Shown: positions 36,148 through 46,670 of the stretch, one piece after another
Numbering within the stretch: position 1 is the stretch's first letter
Layout: each line of letters begins with the position of its first letter
Assembly (NCBI GenBank): GCA_028023455.1
Contig: JAQFVV010000142.1
Location: 3,214,391 to 3,278,390 of the forward strand
DNA from: Epiperipatus broadwayi
Lineage: Eukaryota > Onychophora > Udeonychophora > Euonychophora > Peripatidae
Direction of reading: 5' to 3'
DNA length: 64,000 nt
Position numbers and translations under genes: made by a program
The notes under the pieces: model-generated
What the model was told of the DNA's origin: nothing
Database searches by the model: none
Seen by the model: only the letters and a program-made list of their open reading frames with translations

Positions 36148-37455
36148 GCTAGTCAAATGATAATCTCCAAATACTATTAATAAATAATTCAGCTACTTTC
36201 TAACTGCTGTTTTCTTATTGTAAAAAATTATATATTGAATTCATGGTAGCTAGAGGCAATTTACTTATTTATTAATTAAGTACTTGATGAGATTTATGAT
36301 GAATTTCTCTAAAACTTATTTTAAAATCAGAACCGTTTGTCTTATGAAAAAATGTTTCTGACTAAAAACTTGAAAACATCAATTGAGCTGGAGATTTGAA
36401 ACACCTGAACATATATATAGAAACAATTGTCAGAATTTTCTATTTAAAAATGTATTAATTACGGCTATTTTGATTTTAAAATGTGAATGTTTTTTAGCAT
36501 CATGCATGCATACGTAGAGAGCATTCAGCATACCAAATCTGTAATATTTTTATTGTTACAATTAAAATGTTTATTTGATGAAGTAATAAAAATAGACGTC
36601 TTAACATTATTTAGCTAGATTGATTTTTTTTTTTCCATTCCTTGTTTATGGGATATTTATTATAAAGTCTAATATCACTGAAATATATTCAATACAAAGT
36701 ACACATTTAATAATTATCAGTAGATAAAAATCAGGACTAATTTTTTATCTTTGATAGTTCTTAAATTACAATTGAAATTTTAATTATATAACAAAAATAT
36801 TGATGACTTTATTTTAAAAAGAGCTTGGAAATTTTTTGTATAATTTTATAAATAATTATTAAAAGAAAGTAAGAAAATATAATATAAAGCACTTCTATAT
36901 TATTTAATACAAATGAAGCTGAGATTATATTGGATGTTATCTATTTCTCAATATTTGGGAAAAAACAACAACTAATGGGAGGAAGTCTCAAAACTAATTC
37001 AATACTAAGATCTTTATTTTTGAAAGGCCTTTATACCATCATGCATAGTTCAGATACTATCAGAATCAATTTACTATGGCTGATAGATATCAAATATCTT
37101 ACTTGGAAAATGAAAGAGGAGAAAGTTAGGTAAAGCAATCTTATTGCAGAACAAACATGCTTCAACCAGGTTACCAAAGACTATTAGTAAAGGATAGTTA
37201 GCATTTGTCAGGCTTTCCAACTACTAAATGGAAAGATTTGAGTGTTTTGTATCTTTCATATAACTAAGAATAGAAGGTTGCCCATTTGCAACTAATATTG
37301 ACGGTTGCTTATGGAAGCCACTACCTGAAAGAAAAGATATGTGTTGCTGCTGCGCTCTGAGTCTTGTGAAAATGGAAAGATATAATAAATGTGGACGTGA
37401 TATCTTACTATTCTAAATTAAGATATTAAATGTATTCTCTGTAATTCAAAACTTA
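36148..37455. other. AT-rich DNA, nothing recognised
   Basis: No gene or repeat boundary could be supported between the LTR element and the Penelope-like element. Confidence 0.4.
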
Positions 37456-37470
37456 TTTAATTTCTTTTTA
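37456..37470. repeat. 15-bp target-site duplication, left (PLE)
   Basis: TTTAATTTCTTTTTA, identical to 40693-40707. It brackets the entire Penelope-like insertion including its inverted copy, showing that the composite went in as one event. The last bases may overlap the element's own end. Confidence 0.8.
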
Positions 37471-37860
37471 ATTAATTGAGATTGCTCTTTACGCAAAAAA
37501 GTGAAGCTTGTCTAAATCTTAAAAAGTTATATGGCTTAGCGCTTTCAGAGACCTTGAGTCTCCATAATCATAGCCTACTTTTAACTGAAGTTTAGCTGTG
37601 GTATATGTAAAATTTTATGCAAATTTTATAATGACCATTTTCTGGAGATTGTAAAGCATGATTCTTTCTGGTTTATTGCACAATTGTCATTGGCAATAAA
37701 ACATGCCTCTTTAATTTTTCGTTTCACATCATTGCGTTCAGTGCACAGTGCCCTTGCTATAGTAGGTTCAAACATATGGCTGGTTGTTTTTTGATGCTCG
37801 AAGAATATGGATCTGTTTTCCTCATTATTTATAGCTTTCCTGTACAAATAATGATATTGT
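37471..37860 (-). repeat. Inverted truncated PLE copy
   Basis: The reverse complement of the PLE 3' end, reaching upstream into the GIY-YIG coding part. The minus strand encodes YHYLYRKAINNEENRSIFFE and continues to the usual C-terminus. Here codon E is intact where the body copy has a TAG. It forms a ~365-bp-arm hairpin with the adjacent direct copy. Confidence 0.9.
37533..37575 (-). ncRNA. Hammerhead-like module in inverted PLE copy
   Basis: GGCT, ATGATTA, T, GGAGAC-TCAAG-GTCTCT hairpin, GAAA, GCGCTA, AGCC. GGCT pairs with AGCC as a stem I, and AGCGCT is palindromic as in short stem III hammerheads. It differs from the canonical core at two positions that pair with each other. Confidence 0.5.
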
Positions 37861-37861
37861 G

Positions 37862-38226
37862 CTAGCACCAAAAAACAACCAGCCATATATTTGAACCCAC
37901 TATAGCAAGGGCACTGTGCATTGAATGCAATGATGTGAAATGAAAAATTAAAGAGGTGTGTTTTATTGCAAATGACAATTGTGCAATAAACCGGAAAGAA
38001 TTGTGCTTTACAATCTCCAGAAAATGGTCATTATAAAATTTGCATAAAATTTTACATATACCACAGCTAAACTTCAGTTAAAAGTAGGCTATGATTATGG
38101 AGACTCAAGGTCTCCAAAAGCGCTAAGCCATATAACTTTTTAAGATTTAGACAAGCTTCACTTTTTTGTGTAAAGCGCAATCTCAATTAATTACTAATCA
38201 AGGGTGAAGTAAAAATTATTATTTTA
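37862..38226 (+). repeat. 5' terminal copy (pLTR) of the PLE
   Basis: The same length as 40332-40696 with only scattered substitutions. It contains the C-terminal coding tail of the endonuclease out of context, then the untranslated end. Confidence 0.9.
38087..38129 (+). ncRNA. Hammerhead-like module in 5' PLE terminal copy
   Basis: Same as the module at 40557-40599, but the GAAA box reads AAAA, which would weaken or abolish activity if the motif is a ribozyme. Confidence 0.45.
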
Positions 38227-38234
38227 TTTCAATT

Positions 38235-40506
38235 ATGAATCTAGACGTACAGTATAAACATATATTATGCCTCGGCATTTCCATGTGTACGTTACAACAG
38301 AGAGTAGAGTTTTTGCAGAAATGTGAGCAATTCCAAGTAATCCTGAATTGTTGTGAAGTTAAAATTAACCATTCAATACACAATTTTAACAGAATTAAAA
38401 TGCAAATGCAGCAAACTCTGCTTAAACTGATTATAAAGGGGTGTAATAAAGCCTTAAAGAAAGATACAAAATGTTGGTGAAGAATTAACGAAAATATTGC
38501 AGTCCCGCAGCAAATTTTTAACAAATGTGATAATTTAGCTGCTAAACTTTCGCATAAATTTAAACAAAAGTTTTTGTTTTTCGCCAGGAAACAAAATATC
38601 AACATTGAAGAAAGAAAAACAGCATACGTTAACCTCACTAATAAAACTCTGCCTACTGATGTGTGTAACATCCTGGAACTTGGACCGAGGTTTGTAGGCA
38701 GCCAATGGCAATATCCTATGATGGAATTAATAGCGGATGTTGAGGCGAATGTTATGAACAATCCCCAGAAAGACACGTTCATCAACAAACTCGCAAAAGC
38801 AATCCGACACAAACCACTGAAGCGGAACATGGGCGAATGGAGCACTAAAATTAAAAGCACAAAAAAGTTTCTCAAGGACAACAGTATCACTTGTATAAAA
38901 GAAGATAAAGGGAATAGATTCATTCTAATAAACAGAGGAGATTATTTAAATAAAATTAATAATCAGATCGGCAATTTGAAATTTGAAGAAATAGCCAATT
39001 TTAATAATAAAGTAAATAAGGAGAAATTTATAGCATCTACACTTTGCAAAAATTGCAACAAAGCCTTTTCAAAGGCCCAATATTTTCATATATATCCATC
39101 TGCATCTACGCCCCCAAGAATCTTCGCTAATGTTAAGTTACATAAACCTAATGCGCCGTTAAGATTGATTATAGACTTCGGCGGAGCACATTACGTCAAT
39201 ATTGCAAAAATGATAAATCAATGGCTCCTCAAAAGAATAGGTTTTGGCACACAGGCTATTAACTCATCGTTTGAATTCATTAATAAAATTAAACAAGCCA
39301 TAATCAAACCTGAATTTAGTATGGCATCACTGGATGTAACAGAGCTATACGGGTAAATTAACCATAAAAGCTCGATCGACATTATTATAGCTGAACTCAC
39401 AAATAATAATTGCCCACTAGAGCAGCTGAATTTCATAGTAGAATTTTTGAAATGGATGGATCAAAATATTGTGGCCACATTTAATGGTAAATGGTTTAAA
39501 ATGAATGACAGAGTGGGATAATATCTAGTATTTTCCTCAATCATTTTGAAAGGCAAATACTGACTAAGTACTACACAATTGAACCAAACTTAATATATAC
39601 ATGCTATATAGATGATGTATTCATAGTAGCACCAGAACAAATAATAATGGATATTCAAAAAGAGCTACAAACACAAACCTCTTTAACAATTAACTGCATA
39701 CAGAAAAACCTTCAGCACAATGTTAATTATCTAGATATTCAAGTTCATAGAGATCCACACCAACTTACATACGCTATGACAGTTAAACCATTAGAAATTC
39801 GAGGATTTATACATCCAAACTCGAACTCACCCAACTCTCATAAATTGGCTGGACTCTCTTCCTTCCTGCACAGAAATCATAGACTGTGTAAATTTGAAGC
39901 TGACCAAAAAATGAACCTCACAAATTATATTAAAGATCTAGAAAAGGTTGGATTTTCACACAACATTTTATATATAAAAAGATCAAGCAATTTCAAACTA
40001 AATTACAAACTGACACGGTCAAAAACAATGAACCCAGAATAATGCTTCCGTACATACCATCAATTGCTAGAAAATATTATAAAATATTTGCTGAGTCCTT
40101 TGAACTAGGATTCCACACCCCACCATCAACAAACAGAATGATAAACAATACCAAAGACAAAATACCTTCTGATCAAATATCCCAAGCAGTTTATAAAATT
40201 TCATGCCCAACCAATGGATGTAGAGCGGCATACTATGGGGATACCCATGCCAACATCACAACAAGAACAGCTCAACATCATTATTTGTACAGGAAAGCTA
40301 TAAATAACAATGAAAACAGATCCATATTCTTCTAGCACCAAAAAACAACCGGGCATATGTTTGAACCCACTATAGCAAGGGCACTGTGCACTGAACGCAA
40401 TGATGTGAAACGAAAAATTAAAGAGGCATGTTTTATTGAAAATGACAATTGTGCAATAAACCAGAAAGAATCGTGCTTTACAATCTCCAGAAAATGGTCA
40501 TTATAA
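38235..40506 (+). pseudogene. PLE reverse transcriptase / GIY-YIG endonuclease, disrupted
   Basis: Starts at the ATG after the 5' terminal copy. One frame runs to 39356 with an in-frame TGA at 38478. It holds an N-terminal helical region, the DKGNRFILINRGDYLNKI block, KPNAPLRLIIDF and ASLDVTELYG with the motif A Asp. After a TAA (39354) the frame continues to about 39520. A shift leads to ISSIFLNHFE and the catalytic YIDDVFIVAP (about 39606), then a further frame to 40042. A second shift enters 40042-40335, with VYKISCPTNG and AAYYGDT, the GIY-YIG endonuclease start. A TAG (40333) interrupts, and the tail HQKTTGHMFEP... ends at TAA 40506. In intact elements the protein nicks DNA and copies the RNA in the nucleus. 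At least three stops and two shifts make this copy non-functional. Confidence 0.9.
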
Positions 40507-40696
40507 AATTTGCATAAAATTTTACATATACCACAGTTAAACTTCAGTTAAAAGTAGGCTATGATTATGGAGACTCAAAGTCTCCGAAAGCGCTAAGCCA
40601 TATAACTTTTTAAGATTTAGACAAGCTTCACTTTTTTGTGTAAAGCGCAATCTCAATTAATTACTAATCAAGGGTGAAGTAAAAATTATTATTTTA
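40332..40696 (+). repeat. 3' terminal copy of the PLE
   Basis: Matches 37862-38226 end to end. It contains the last coding part, the stop at 40504 and the 3' untranslated end, finishing ATTATTATTTTA just before the target duplication. Confidence 0.9.
40557..40599 (+). ncRNA. Hammerhead-like module in 3' PLE terminal copy
   Basis: GGCT (40557), ATGATTA, T, hairpin GGAGAC-TCAAA-GTCTCC (40569-40585), GAAA (40586), GCGCTA, AGCC (40596). Hammerheads are known in Penelope-like termini. Here the expected CTGATGA core reads ATGATTA: C3 and G8, which pair in the canonical fold, are A and U. An extra U before stem II is also non-canonical. The same plan occurs in four other PLE copies in the window. 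Confidence 0.55.
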
Positions 40697-40707
40697 ATTT
40701 CTTTTTA
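40693..40707. repeat. 15-bp target-site duplication, right (PLE)
   Basis: TTTAATTTCTTTTTA, identical to 37456-37470. Confidence 0.8.
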
Positions 40708-40783
40708 TTTATCAATTGTATCTCAATGTAAACACATTCATTGTGTTTATTAAGAAAAGATTATATTTTATTCACAACTAATA

Positions 40784-40826
40784 TGCTTGACATGTTTTCA
40801 ACTATTATACAATCATATTCATAGCA
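40784..40826 (-). ncRNA. Hammerhead-like module, second PLE, 3' end
   Basis: Minus strand: TGCT, ATGAATA, TGATTGTATAATAGTT, GAAA, ACATGTCA, AGCA. Exactly 43 nt from TGCT to AGCA, as in the other PLE. Stem II is weak. One base is changed in the stem III part relative to the right arm. Confidence 0.45.
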
Positions 40827-41037
40827 ATATAAAATTATAGTAAGTGATGTCTATTATATCAGTGTAGTATTTAAATGCTCTCTGCAAAGAAGTAAATGTT
40901 TTAATTTATATAATCCACTTCCTTGACAAAGGGATGCAAGTCACTTTCTTATTACTAACATGCCTGTTACTGGCTATGTACCATGTTTCATTAACTTTGT
41001 ATTTTCTGTCATTTCTCTTGAAAAACATTATACTAGC

Positions 41038-41310
41038 CTACAGTAGTTCAAAAACATAACTATATTTGATTCCATGTTCCAAAAAATATGGACTTGGACT
41101 CCATGTTGGTGTTTGCCTGATTATAAAGATATCTGTGCTGGGCAACCCTAATTGTGAGATTGGCATGTAATTCACTGAAGTTAATATCCCTGCACAGGGA
41201 GTTGTTGCATTCTTTCTTATAAACAACTTGGAGGCATGCTTTGTGAATAGTCTGTCTTTGTTATTATTTTCAAATGATTTAAAGTAGACAGGGTCTGAAA
41301 GCTAATGCTA
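41038..41310 (-). pseudogene. PLE GIY-YIG endonuclease fossil
   Basis: One minus-strand frame reads QVVYKKECNNSLCRDINF and LTIRVAQHRYLYNQANTNM then SKSIFF, which aligns with the neighbouring PLE's ITTRTAQHHYLYRKAINNNE and RSIFF. The continuation is in another frame (LEHGIKYSYVFE against EHQKTTGHMFE), so there is at least one frameshift. Confidence 0.65.
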
Positions 41311-41532
41311 TATGTATCAGAGCAAATTTTACTCAAGCTTTGAAATACTCCAGGTACATATGGTAGTGATATCCATGGTTTCACAACCTATTGTGCAGGT
41401 ACATTCCTGATTTGGAGTAAAACATTTTGGCCATATTGATAAGTTACATGTAAATTAAATCATTTATATTTTTGCAGAAAGCACTTAAATTCCATCATGG
41501 TATAATAGACATCACTTGCTATAATTTTATAT

Positions 41533-41575
41533 TGCTATAAATATGACAATATAATAGTTGAAAGCATGCTAAGCA
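41533..41575 (+). ncRNA. Hammerhead-like module, second PLE, inverted end
   Basis: TGCT, ATAAATA, TGACAATATAATAGTT, GAAA, GCATGCTA, AGCA. AGCATGCT is a perfect palindrome, fitting a short stem III, and TGCT pairs with AGCA as stem I. Core position 5 is changed (ATAAATA), so it is probably inactive. Confidence 0.45.
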
Positions 41576-41875
41576 TATTAGTTGTGGATAAAATATAATC
41601 CTTTCTTAATAGACATGAAAAATGTGTTTCCATTGAATTATAAGTATATTCTCTAATATTATCATCAAAATATAAAAATATATTTCTGCATAGTTAAAAA
41701 TTATATTTTACTTTTGATTGAATATATATATATATAAATAATAAATATACCAGTAATTTAACTACTTTGTACAATCTGTATATAATAATTAATTACTGTT
41801 ATATTTATTATTTTATTGTTATTACAATAGTTTAAAATTAAAGGATATTTTATTTGTATTATATACAAAAGTAAA

Positions 41876-42320
41876 GTAGTTGGGTAGGTGGATAGATAAA
41901 TGTGTGGGTGGTTGTTTAGATGAATAGGCAGGTAAGTGGGCAAATAGGTAAAACACTTACATAGATGAGTGGGTAGTAAATAGGTAGAAAACAAATGAGA
42001 AGGGTTGATGGGTCAGTAGATAAAAATAGATATTCAAGCAGATAGACAGATAAATAAATGAATAAATAAGTGGATAGGTAGGTGGGTAGATAGAGAAATA
42101 AAAATAAACAAGCTGATAGACAGACAAATGTATAGACAGTAGATAGTTAGATAAATAGCTTTGTGGATGGATAAAAATTGACAGATAGGTAGACAAAACA
42201 GATAAATAAAAGATGGGTGGGTTGTTGATTGGTTTGATGGATGAATAGACTAAATAGAAAGGTTACATGGTTAAATTGCATGAATGATTAGGTAAACAGA
42301 CTGACTGATTGAATCTTTAG
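41876..42320 (+). repeat. Degenerate tetranucleotide satellite
   Basis: Built from TAGA/TAGG/TGGA/TAAA-type tetramers (for example GGTAGGTGGATAGATAAAT). The minus-strand frames across it (41758-41994, 41957-42196) are low-complexity Tyr/Leu/Ser/Pro runs and not genes. Confidence 0.85.
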
Positions 42321-43299
42321 CAGATGCATAATTCATATTTTATGTTAGTAATGTTTATCCATCTTAATCTCTAAACATTCATTCTGAAATATCAGCTCTA
42401 GTCAGGTACTCTGAAATAAGTATGAAAATGTTAAGAACAAAGAAATTCAATAAATAATCAGTTTTTTTTAAAAAAATTGTTACCATTTCTTAACTCGCAA
42501 TATCTACACAATGAAAATAAGTTGGAATGGATTGTATTGTGTATTAATTCATAACTTTATTTAATTAATAAAAGAATTGAAATATAGATTCTAGTGAAAG
42601 ATGTTAACATTATTTACCTACTGTGTACAACAGACGCATGAATAGCTTACAAAAAATGCTTTTATATATATATTAAATGTTAAATTTTATAATGCTGAGT
42701 GAAAGAACTTGGCTATTTGTAAGCCTGCACTAATTAAAAATATTGTATAGGGGCCTCTAGAGAATAAAAATACAGAAAAAAAAAATTATTGAATTTAGTG
42801 ATTTGATGTTAATGTTATATATTGAAAAATAATTAGCAATTCCACATTGTTAAATTTGTATAAATTAAATTTAAATCATTTTTTCCTCTCATAAATATTA
42901 ATTAAATATTTTAAAGCCGATTAAAAAAAATCCTACAATAGTTAAAAAATATTGCACAGGGGCCTTAGTTTAATACGTATAATAGTAAACTTATTACACT
43001 TTCAATGTGTCATCAGTCTATTTAGAGTTATCAAAATTATAACAAATTTAACTCTAAAAAACATTTAAAAGTTCTTTATTTATTTATTTGATTATTATTC
43101 ACTCTGATTTGTCCAAGTCTTTTTGCAATACATTATGGGGTTTTTTTTATTTTATTTTTCTGACATCTTTTCTTTGAAAACTACTTCAATAATATCATAA
43201 ATGAACCCATGAACATGGGTTTTTTTTCTTTTTTTTAAATACATAAATAAATGACATTGTTCACTTTTGTTTCCTTATTGTATATGTATATGGTATCCA
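42321..43299. other. AT-rich DNA, nothing recognised
   Basis: No gene or clear repeat border. The words TATTGTATAGGGGCCT and TATTGCACAGGGGCCT near 42745 and 42950 suggest one small diverged duplication. Confidence 0.4.
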
Positions 43300-43405
43300 G
43301 TTAGCTACACTCATGGCATATATATATATATATATATACTGAGAAATTTAAGTTAGCTACACTCATGGCATATATATATATATATATATATACTGAGAAA
43401 TTTAA
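43300..43405 (+). repeat. Recent tandem duplication with (TA)n core
   Basis: GTTAGCTACACTCATGGCA, a (TA)n run and CTGAGAAATTTAA occur twice in tandem (unit starts 43300 and 43352). The copies differ only by one TA (20 against 22 nt), so the duplication is recent. Confidence 0.9.
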
Positions 43406-43925
43406 GTGGATAACTAAATGAAATGACTAATTTAATACATATATACTTTGAGATATAGCCATATAGACTGCCCATATATATGTATACTATGGGGAAACAA
43501 AGGTGAATGTAAAAACAAGAATAACATGGGCATAATTCAGTGCAAATATTGTGAAAATGGTTTGCAAAGAAAGAAATGATAGAAAAATCACAAGAAGTAT
43601 AGTTTAATTCACAAAAGAAATACATGATAAATCACAAAGTCAATGGCATGTAAATAGATAACAGTTGACTTTTTATAATATATTTGACAATGAAATATTA
43701 TAATTTTGTTATAGCCATGATGTTTTGAAAAGTATAATTCTTTATTAAAATAAATATTAAATTATATACTGTATTTAATAGAGCTTAGAACACAGCGGCA
43801 TATAAGACACATACCTTTTTATTACACATTTTATTGAGAAATTATAATTTTCTATATTTTTTATGAATTTCCATAATGATTTACTGTACTAATTTTATAG
43901 TTATTTATATTTATGAAAAATGTAA
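43406..43925. other. AT-rich DNA, possible transposon 3' debris
   Basis: No gene. It follows the pogo-type fossil on the minus strand and may include more of its degraded coding region. Confidence 0.35.
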
Positions 43926-44375
43926 CTAGGGAACACTGTAGTTAGGCATTTTTTAATCTTCATCCTCAAAACTCATCCAGAGTTATTTTTGTGTTAGTCC
44001 ACATACATAAGTTATTTCTCTTCATAAATCTAGATCATTATGGTGTTGATCCTATAAAATCAGCAATGCCTCTTTTAGTATCTAACAGTCTTGCTTATTG
44101 AATAATCATTTTCACAGAAACTGAAAATCCTGAGCTTTCATAGTCTAAAATCCCAAGTTCTTAATTTTTTTTTAGTTCTGGCCATTTTGCAATTCTATGT
44201 CATAGAATACACAACTTTTGATAGGTCCTCTTTCAGTCTTCTTCAAGTTCTTGTCATCTTTTCAGTTAACGGTGATGCAAAATTACTCTACATCCTGTTT
44301 CCATGTTCTTTAACATACTCAATCATTAGCTTGAATGCAATATCATAAAAGAGTGTGCATTGTTTTTGAGACATG
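43926..44375 (-). pseudogene. Pogo/Tigger-type transposase N-terminal fossil
   Basis: From the minus-strand ATG at 44375 the translation gives YDIAFKLMIEYVKEHGNR, then SPLTEKMTRT and RRLKEDLSKV. Further pieces read KKKLRTWDF, KRGIADFIGSTP and RFMKRNNLCM, then ITLDEF. This is the order of the N-terminal helix-turn-helix and CENP-B-type DNA-binding domains of pogo/Tigger transposases (EHGNR..A, P-TEK-x-R-WR, RFMKRNNL). Stops interrupt it at least six times. The DDE catalytic core was not recognised, so the copy is truncated or decayed. No terminal inverted repeats were identified. Confidence 0.75.
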
Positions 44376-44654
44376 TTTTACCAAGAAATCTCAACATAAA
44401 ATATCACAGGCATTGCTAATGTTTTAGACAAATCTACCAAGTTTAAATGTTATAGTACATTGCTGAAGTGCGATCATGCATGCACACATTGGAAGAATTG
44501 TAACCATGAGCTATCAGTGGATCTAAACTCTATTTAACTGGAATGCTATCTCTTTCAGCAATTAAGCATAAAATATATCACACAAATTATTATCTTTACA
44601 GAACAGAAAAAAAATTATGGAAACAATTTATTCAAAATCACAAAGGACAAAATG

Positions 44655-46670
44655 CAATATATATATCATCATCATCAACCATTATCCATCCTCTGCAGGA
44701 TGTAGGTCTCTCCAAGTTTAATCCATCTTCTCCGATCTTTAGCTTCTCTTCTCCACAACACTCCTGCACATTTTCTTATTTCATCCATCCATCTCACATG
44801 TGGTCTCTTTCTGGGTCTTTTACAATCTCTTGGAATCCAGTTTAAAATTTCAATTGTCCATCTATTATCATCTCTTCTAGCAATATGTCCAGCCCAACTC
44901 CATTTCAATCTTTTAATTTTTTCAATAAGGTCAGTAACACCTGTTTGTTGTCTTACCCATACATTGCATTTTCAATCTCTTCTTGTTACTCTCAACATAC
45001 ATCTCTCCATACTCCTTTGAGTGGTCTGAAGTCTCTAAATTGCTCTTCTATTAAGTGTCCAAGTCTCAGATCCATAAGTAAGAACTGGTAAAACACATTT
45101 GTTAAAAACCATCCTTTTCAAACACATAGGCATATTTCCTTTTAGTATCAAGTTATTTCTACCAAAAGCACTCCAACCAAGTGTAATTCTATGATTAATT
45201 TCCTCCATTATGTTTCCATCTGTATTAATAATCTGAACAAGGTATTTGTAACTGTTAACTTCTTCTAATTCTTCATAATCAATCTTTATTTTCATATTTT
45301 GAGCAAATCGATTAAACATTACTTTAGTCTTTTTAACATTTATCTTTAGTCCTACTTTTCTACTTTCATCTGCTAACTCCTGCAACATTTCCTGCAGCTC
45401 TGAAGCATTATTTGCAAAAACAACTACATCATCTGCAAAATCTAAATGACTTAAATACTCTCCATTTACTTTCACTCCTTTAGTTTTCCATTTTAATCCA
45501 CAAAATACTTCATGCAGCACTGCTGTAAAAAGTTTTGGAGATATGGAGTCACCTTGTCTTACACCATTCTCAATGTTGATTTTTCCAGTATCATTATGTA
45601 ATCTAATTGTTGCTGTTGCATTTTTATAAATATTCTTTAAAATATGACAATATCCTGGATCTATACCTTGATGATCCAATGCTTTAATCACTGAAGAAAT
45701 GTGTATAGAATCGAATGCCTTTTCATAATCTACAAATCCAAAACATAATGACAACTCATATTAGTTTGTCCTTTCTATGACTTCTCTCAATACCTGGATA
45801 TGATCTATTGTACTAAAACCACTTTTAAATCCAGCTTGTTCTCTTGGTTGGTGGAAATCCAAAGTTCTCTGTAGACGAGTTGTAATTATCTTGATAAAAA
45901 TTTTATATAAAACTGATAAAAGGCTGATAGGTCTGTAATTTCTAATATCTTCTTTATCACCTTTTTTAAATATTAATATTATTACTGCATTCTTCCAATC
46001 TTCCGGTACATCTTTATCATTTAGACATTTGGTATATAACTTTGCTAAAATTGTTTCTATTTCTTCACCTGCTTCTTTTAATATATCAATTATAATTCCA
46101 TCATTTCCTGGAGCCTTTCCTTTCTTCATACACTTAATTGCATGTCTCACTTCTTCATTTAAAATTCTGGGCAATTCGGAAAATGTAATAGATATAGGAG
46201 GTACTTGTTCTTTATTACTATATAATTCTTGATAAAAATCTTCTACCAATTTCATGATGTCATCTCTCTTTTTAGTAATAATTCCATCATTTTTTCTTAT
46301 TGCAGATATAAATTTCCTACCAATACCAAAATGTTGTTTAACATTTTTGAGACTTTTATTTTCTTCTACAGCTTTCCTTGCTATTTCACAGTTATACTTT
46401 CTTATATCATTTTCAACTCTTTTCCGTACCATTTTACAAAATTCGAGATATTCAATTTTTTTTAATACATCATTTTTGTATATCTTCATATTCCTTCTTT
46501 TCTTCATAAATTCTCTAATCTCAGTAGAAATTTTATAAGTCAATTGCTGCTTTTTTCTACCAGCTATGTCTGTTGCAGTTTTTAAAAGTGTATCAGTTAT
46601 TTTCATATTAATTTCATTCAAATCTGAATCATGTTCAAAATCTCCTAACACTTGAAACCTATATATATAT
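44655..46670 (-). mobile_element. RTE-type LINE, 5' truncated, minus strand
   Basis: Carries the linker, reverse transcriptase and C-terminal region of one long frame. The endonuclease is missing, as expected from 5' truncation. The 3' end is a (TGA)4 repeat running into an AT tract (44655-44677), and the ORF stop lies inside it, with no separate 3' UTR. Short 3' ends with simple repeats are typical of RTE-clade elements. Only three nonsense changes and no frameshift are seen, so this is one of the younger insertions. Confidence 0.85.

Larger units (their letters stand above)
37471..40697 (+). mobile_element. Penelope-like retroelement with tandem and inverted ends
   Basis: Order: inverted 5'-truncated copy of the 3' end (37471-37860), direct 365-bp terminal copy (37862-38226), coding body with reverse transcriptase and GIY-YIG endonuclease, and the same 365-bp segment again at the 3' end (40332-40696). 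A partial tandem copy plus an inverted truncated copy inside one target duplication is the known signature of Penelope-like elements. The coding frame carries a few stops and frameshifts, so the copy is inactive but not old. Each end has a hammerhead-like module. Confidence 0.9.
40723..41637 (-). mobile_element. Second Penelope-like remnant with inverted end
   Basis: Two arms of about 136 bp (40723-40858 and 41501-41637) are inverted copies with few differences. The interior carries a minus-strand GIY-YIG endonuclease fossil that ends toward the left arm. The left arm is therefore the element's 3' end and the right arm an inverted copy of it, the usual Penelope layout. Its untranslated end differs from that of the neighbouring PLE, so it is a different family, older and 5' truncated. 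It abuts the first PLE within 16 bp. Confidence 0.7.

Noticed and set aside
38219-38923. 234-codon minus-strand open frame
   Set aside because: Lies antisense to the Penelope reverse transcriptase frame and has no family resemblance; a shadow.
41758-42196. Minus-strand frames rich in Tyr, Leu, Ser and Pro
   Set aside because: Translation of the degenerate tetranucleotide satellite.
41876-42320. CRISPR-like or regulatory repeat array
   Set aside because: There is no repeat-spacer pattern; it is a degenerate tetramer satellite in a eukaryotic background.
46029-46538. Plus-strand frames opposite the RTE LINE
   Set aside because: Shadows of the minus-strand reverse transcriptase frame.
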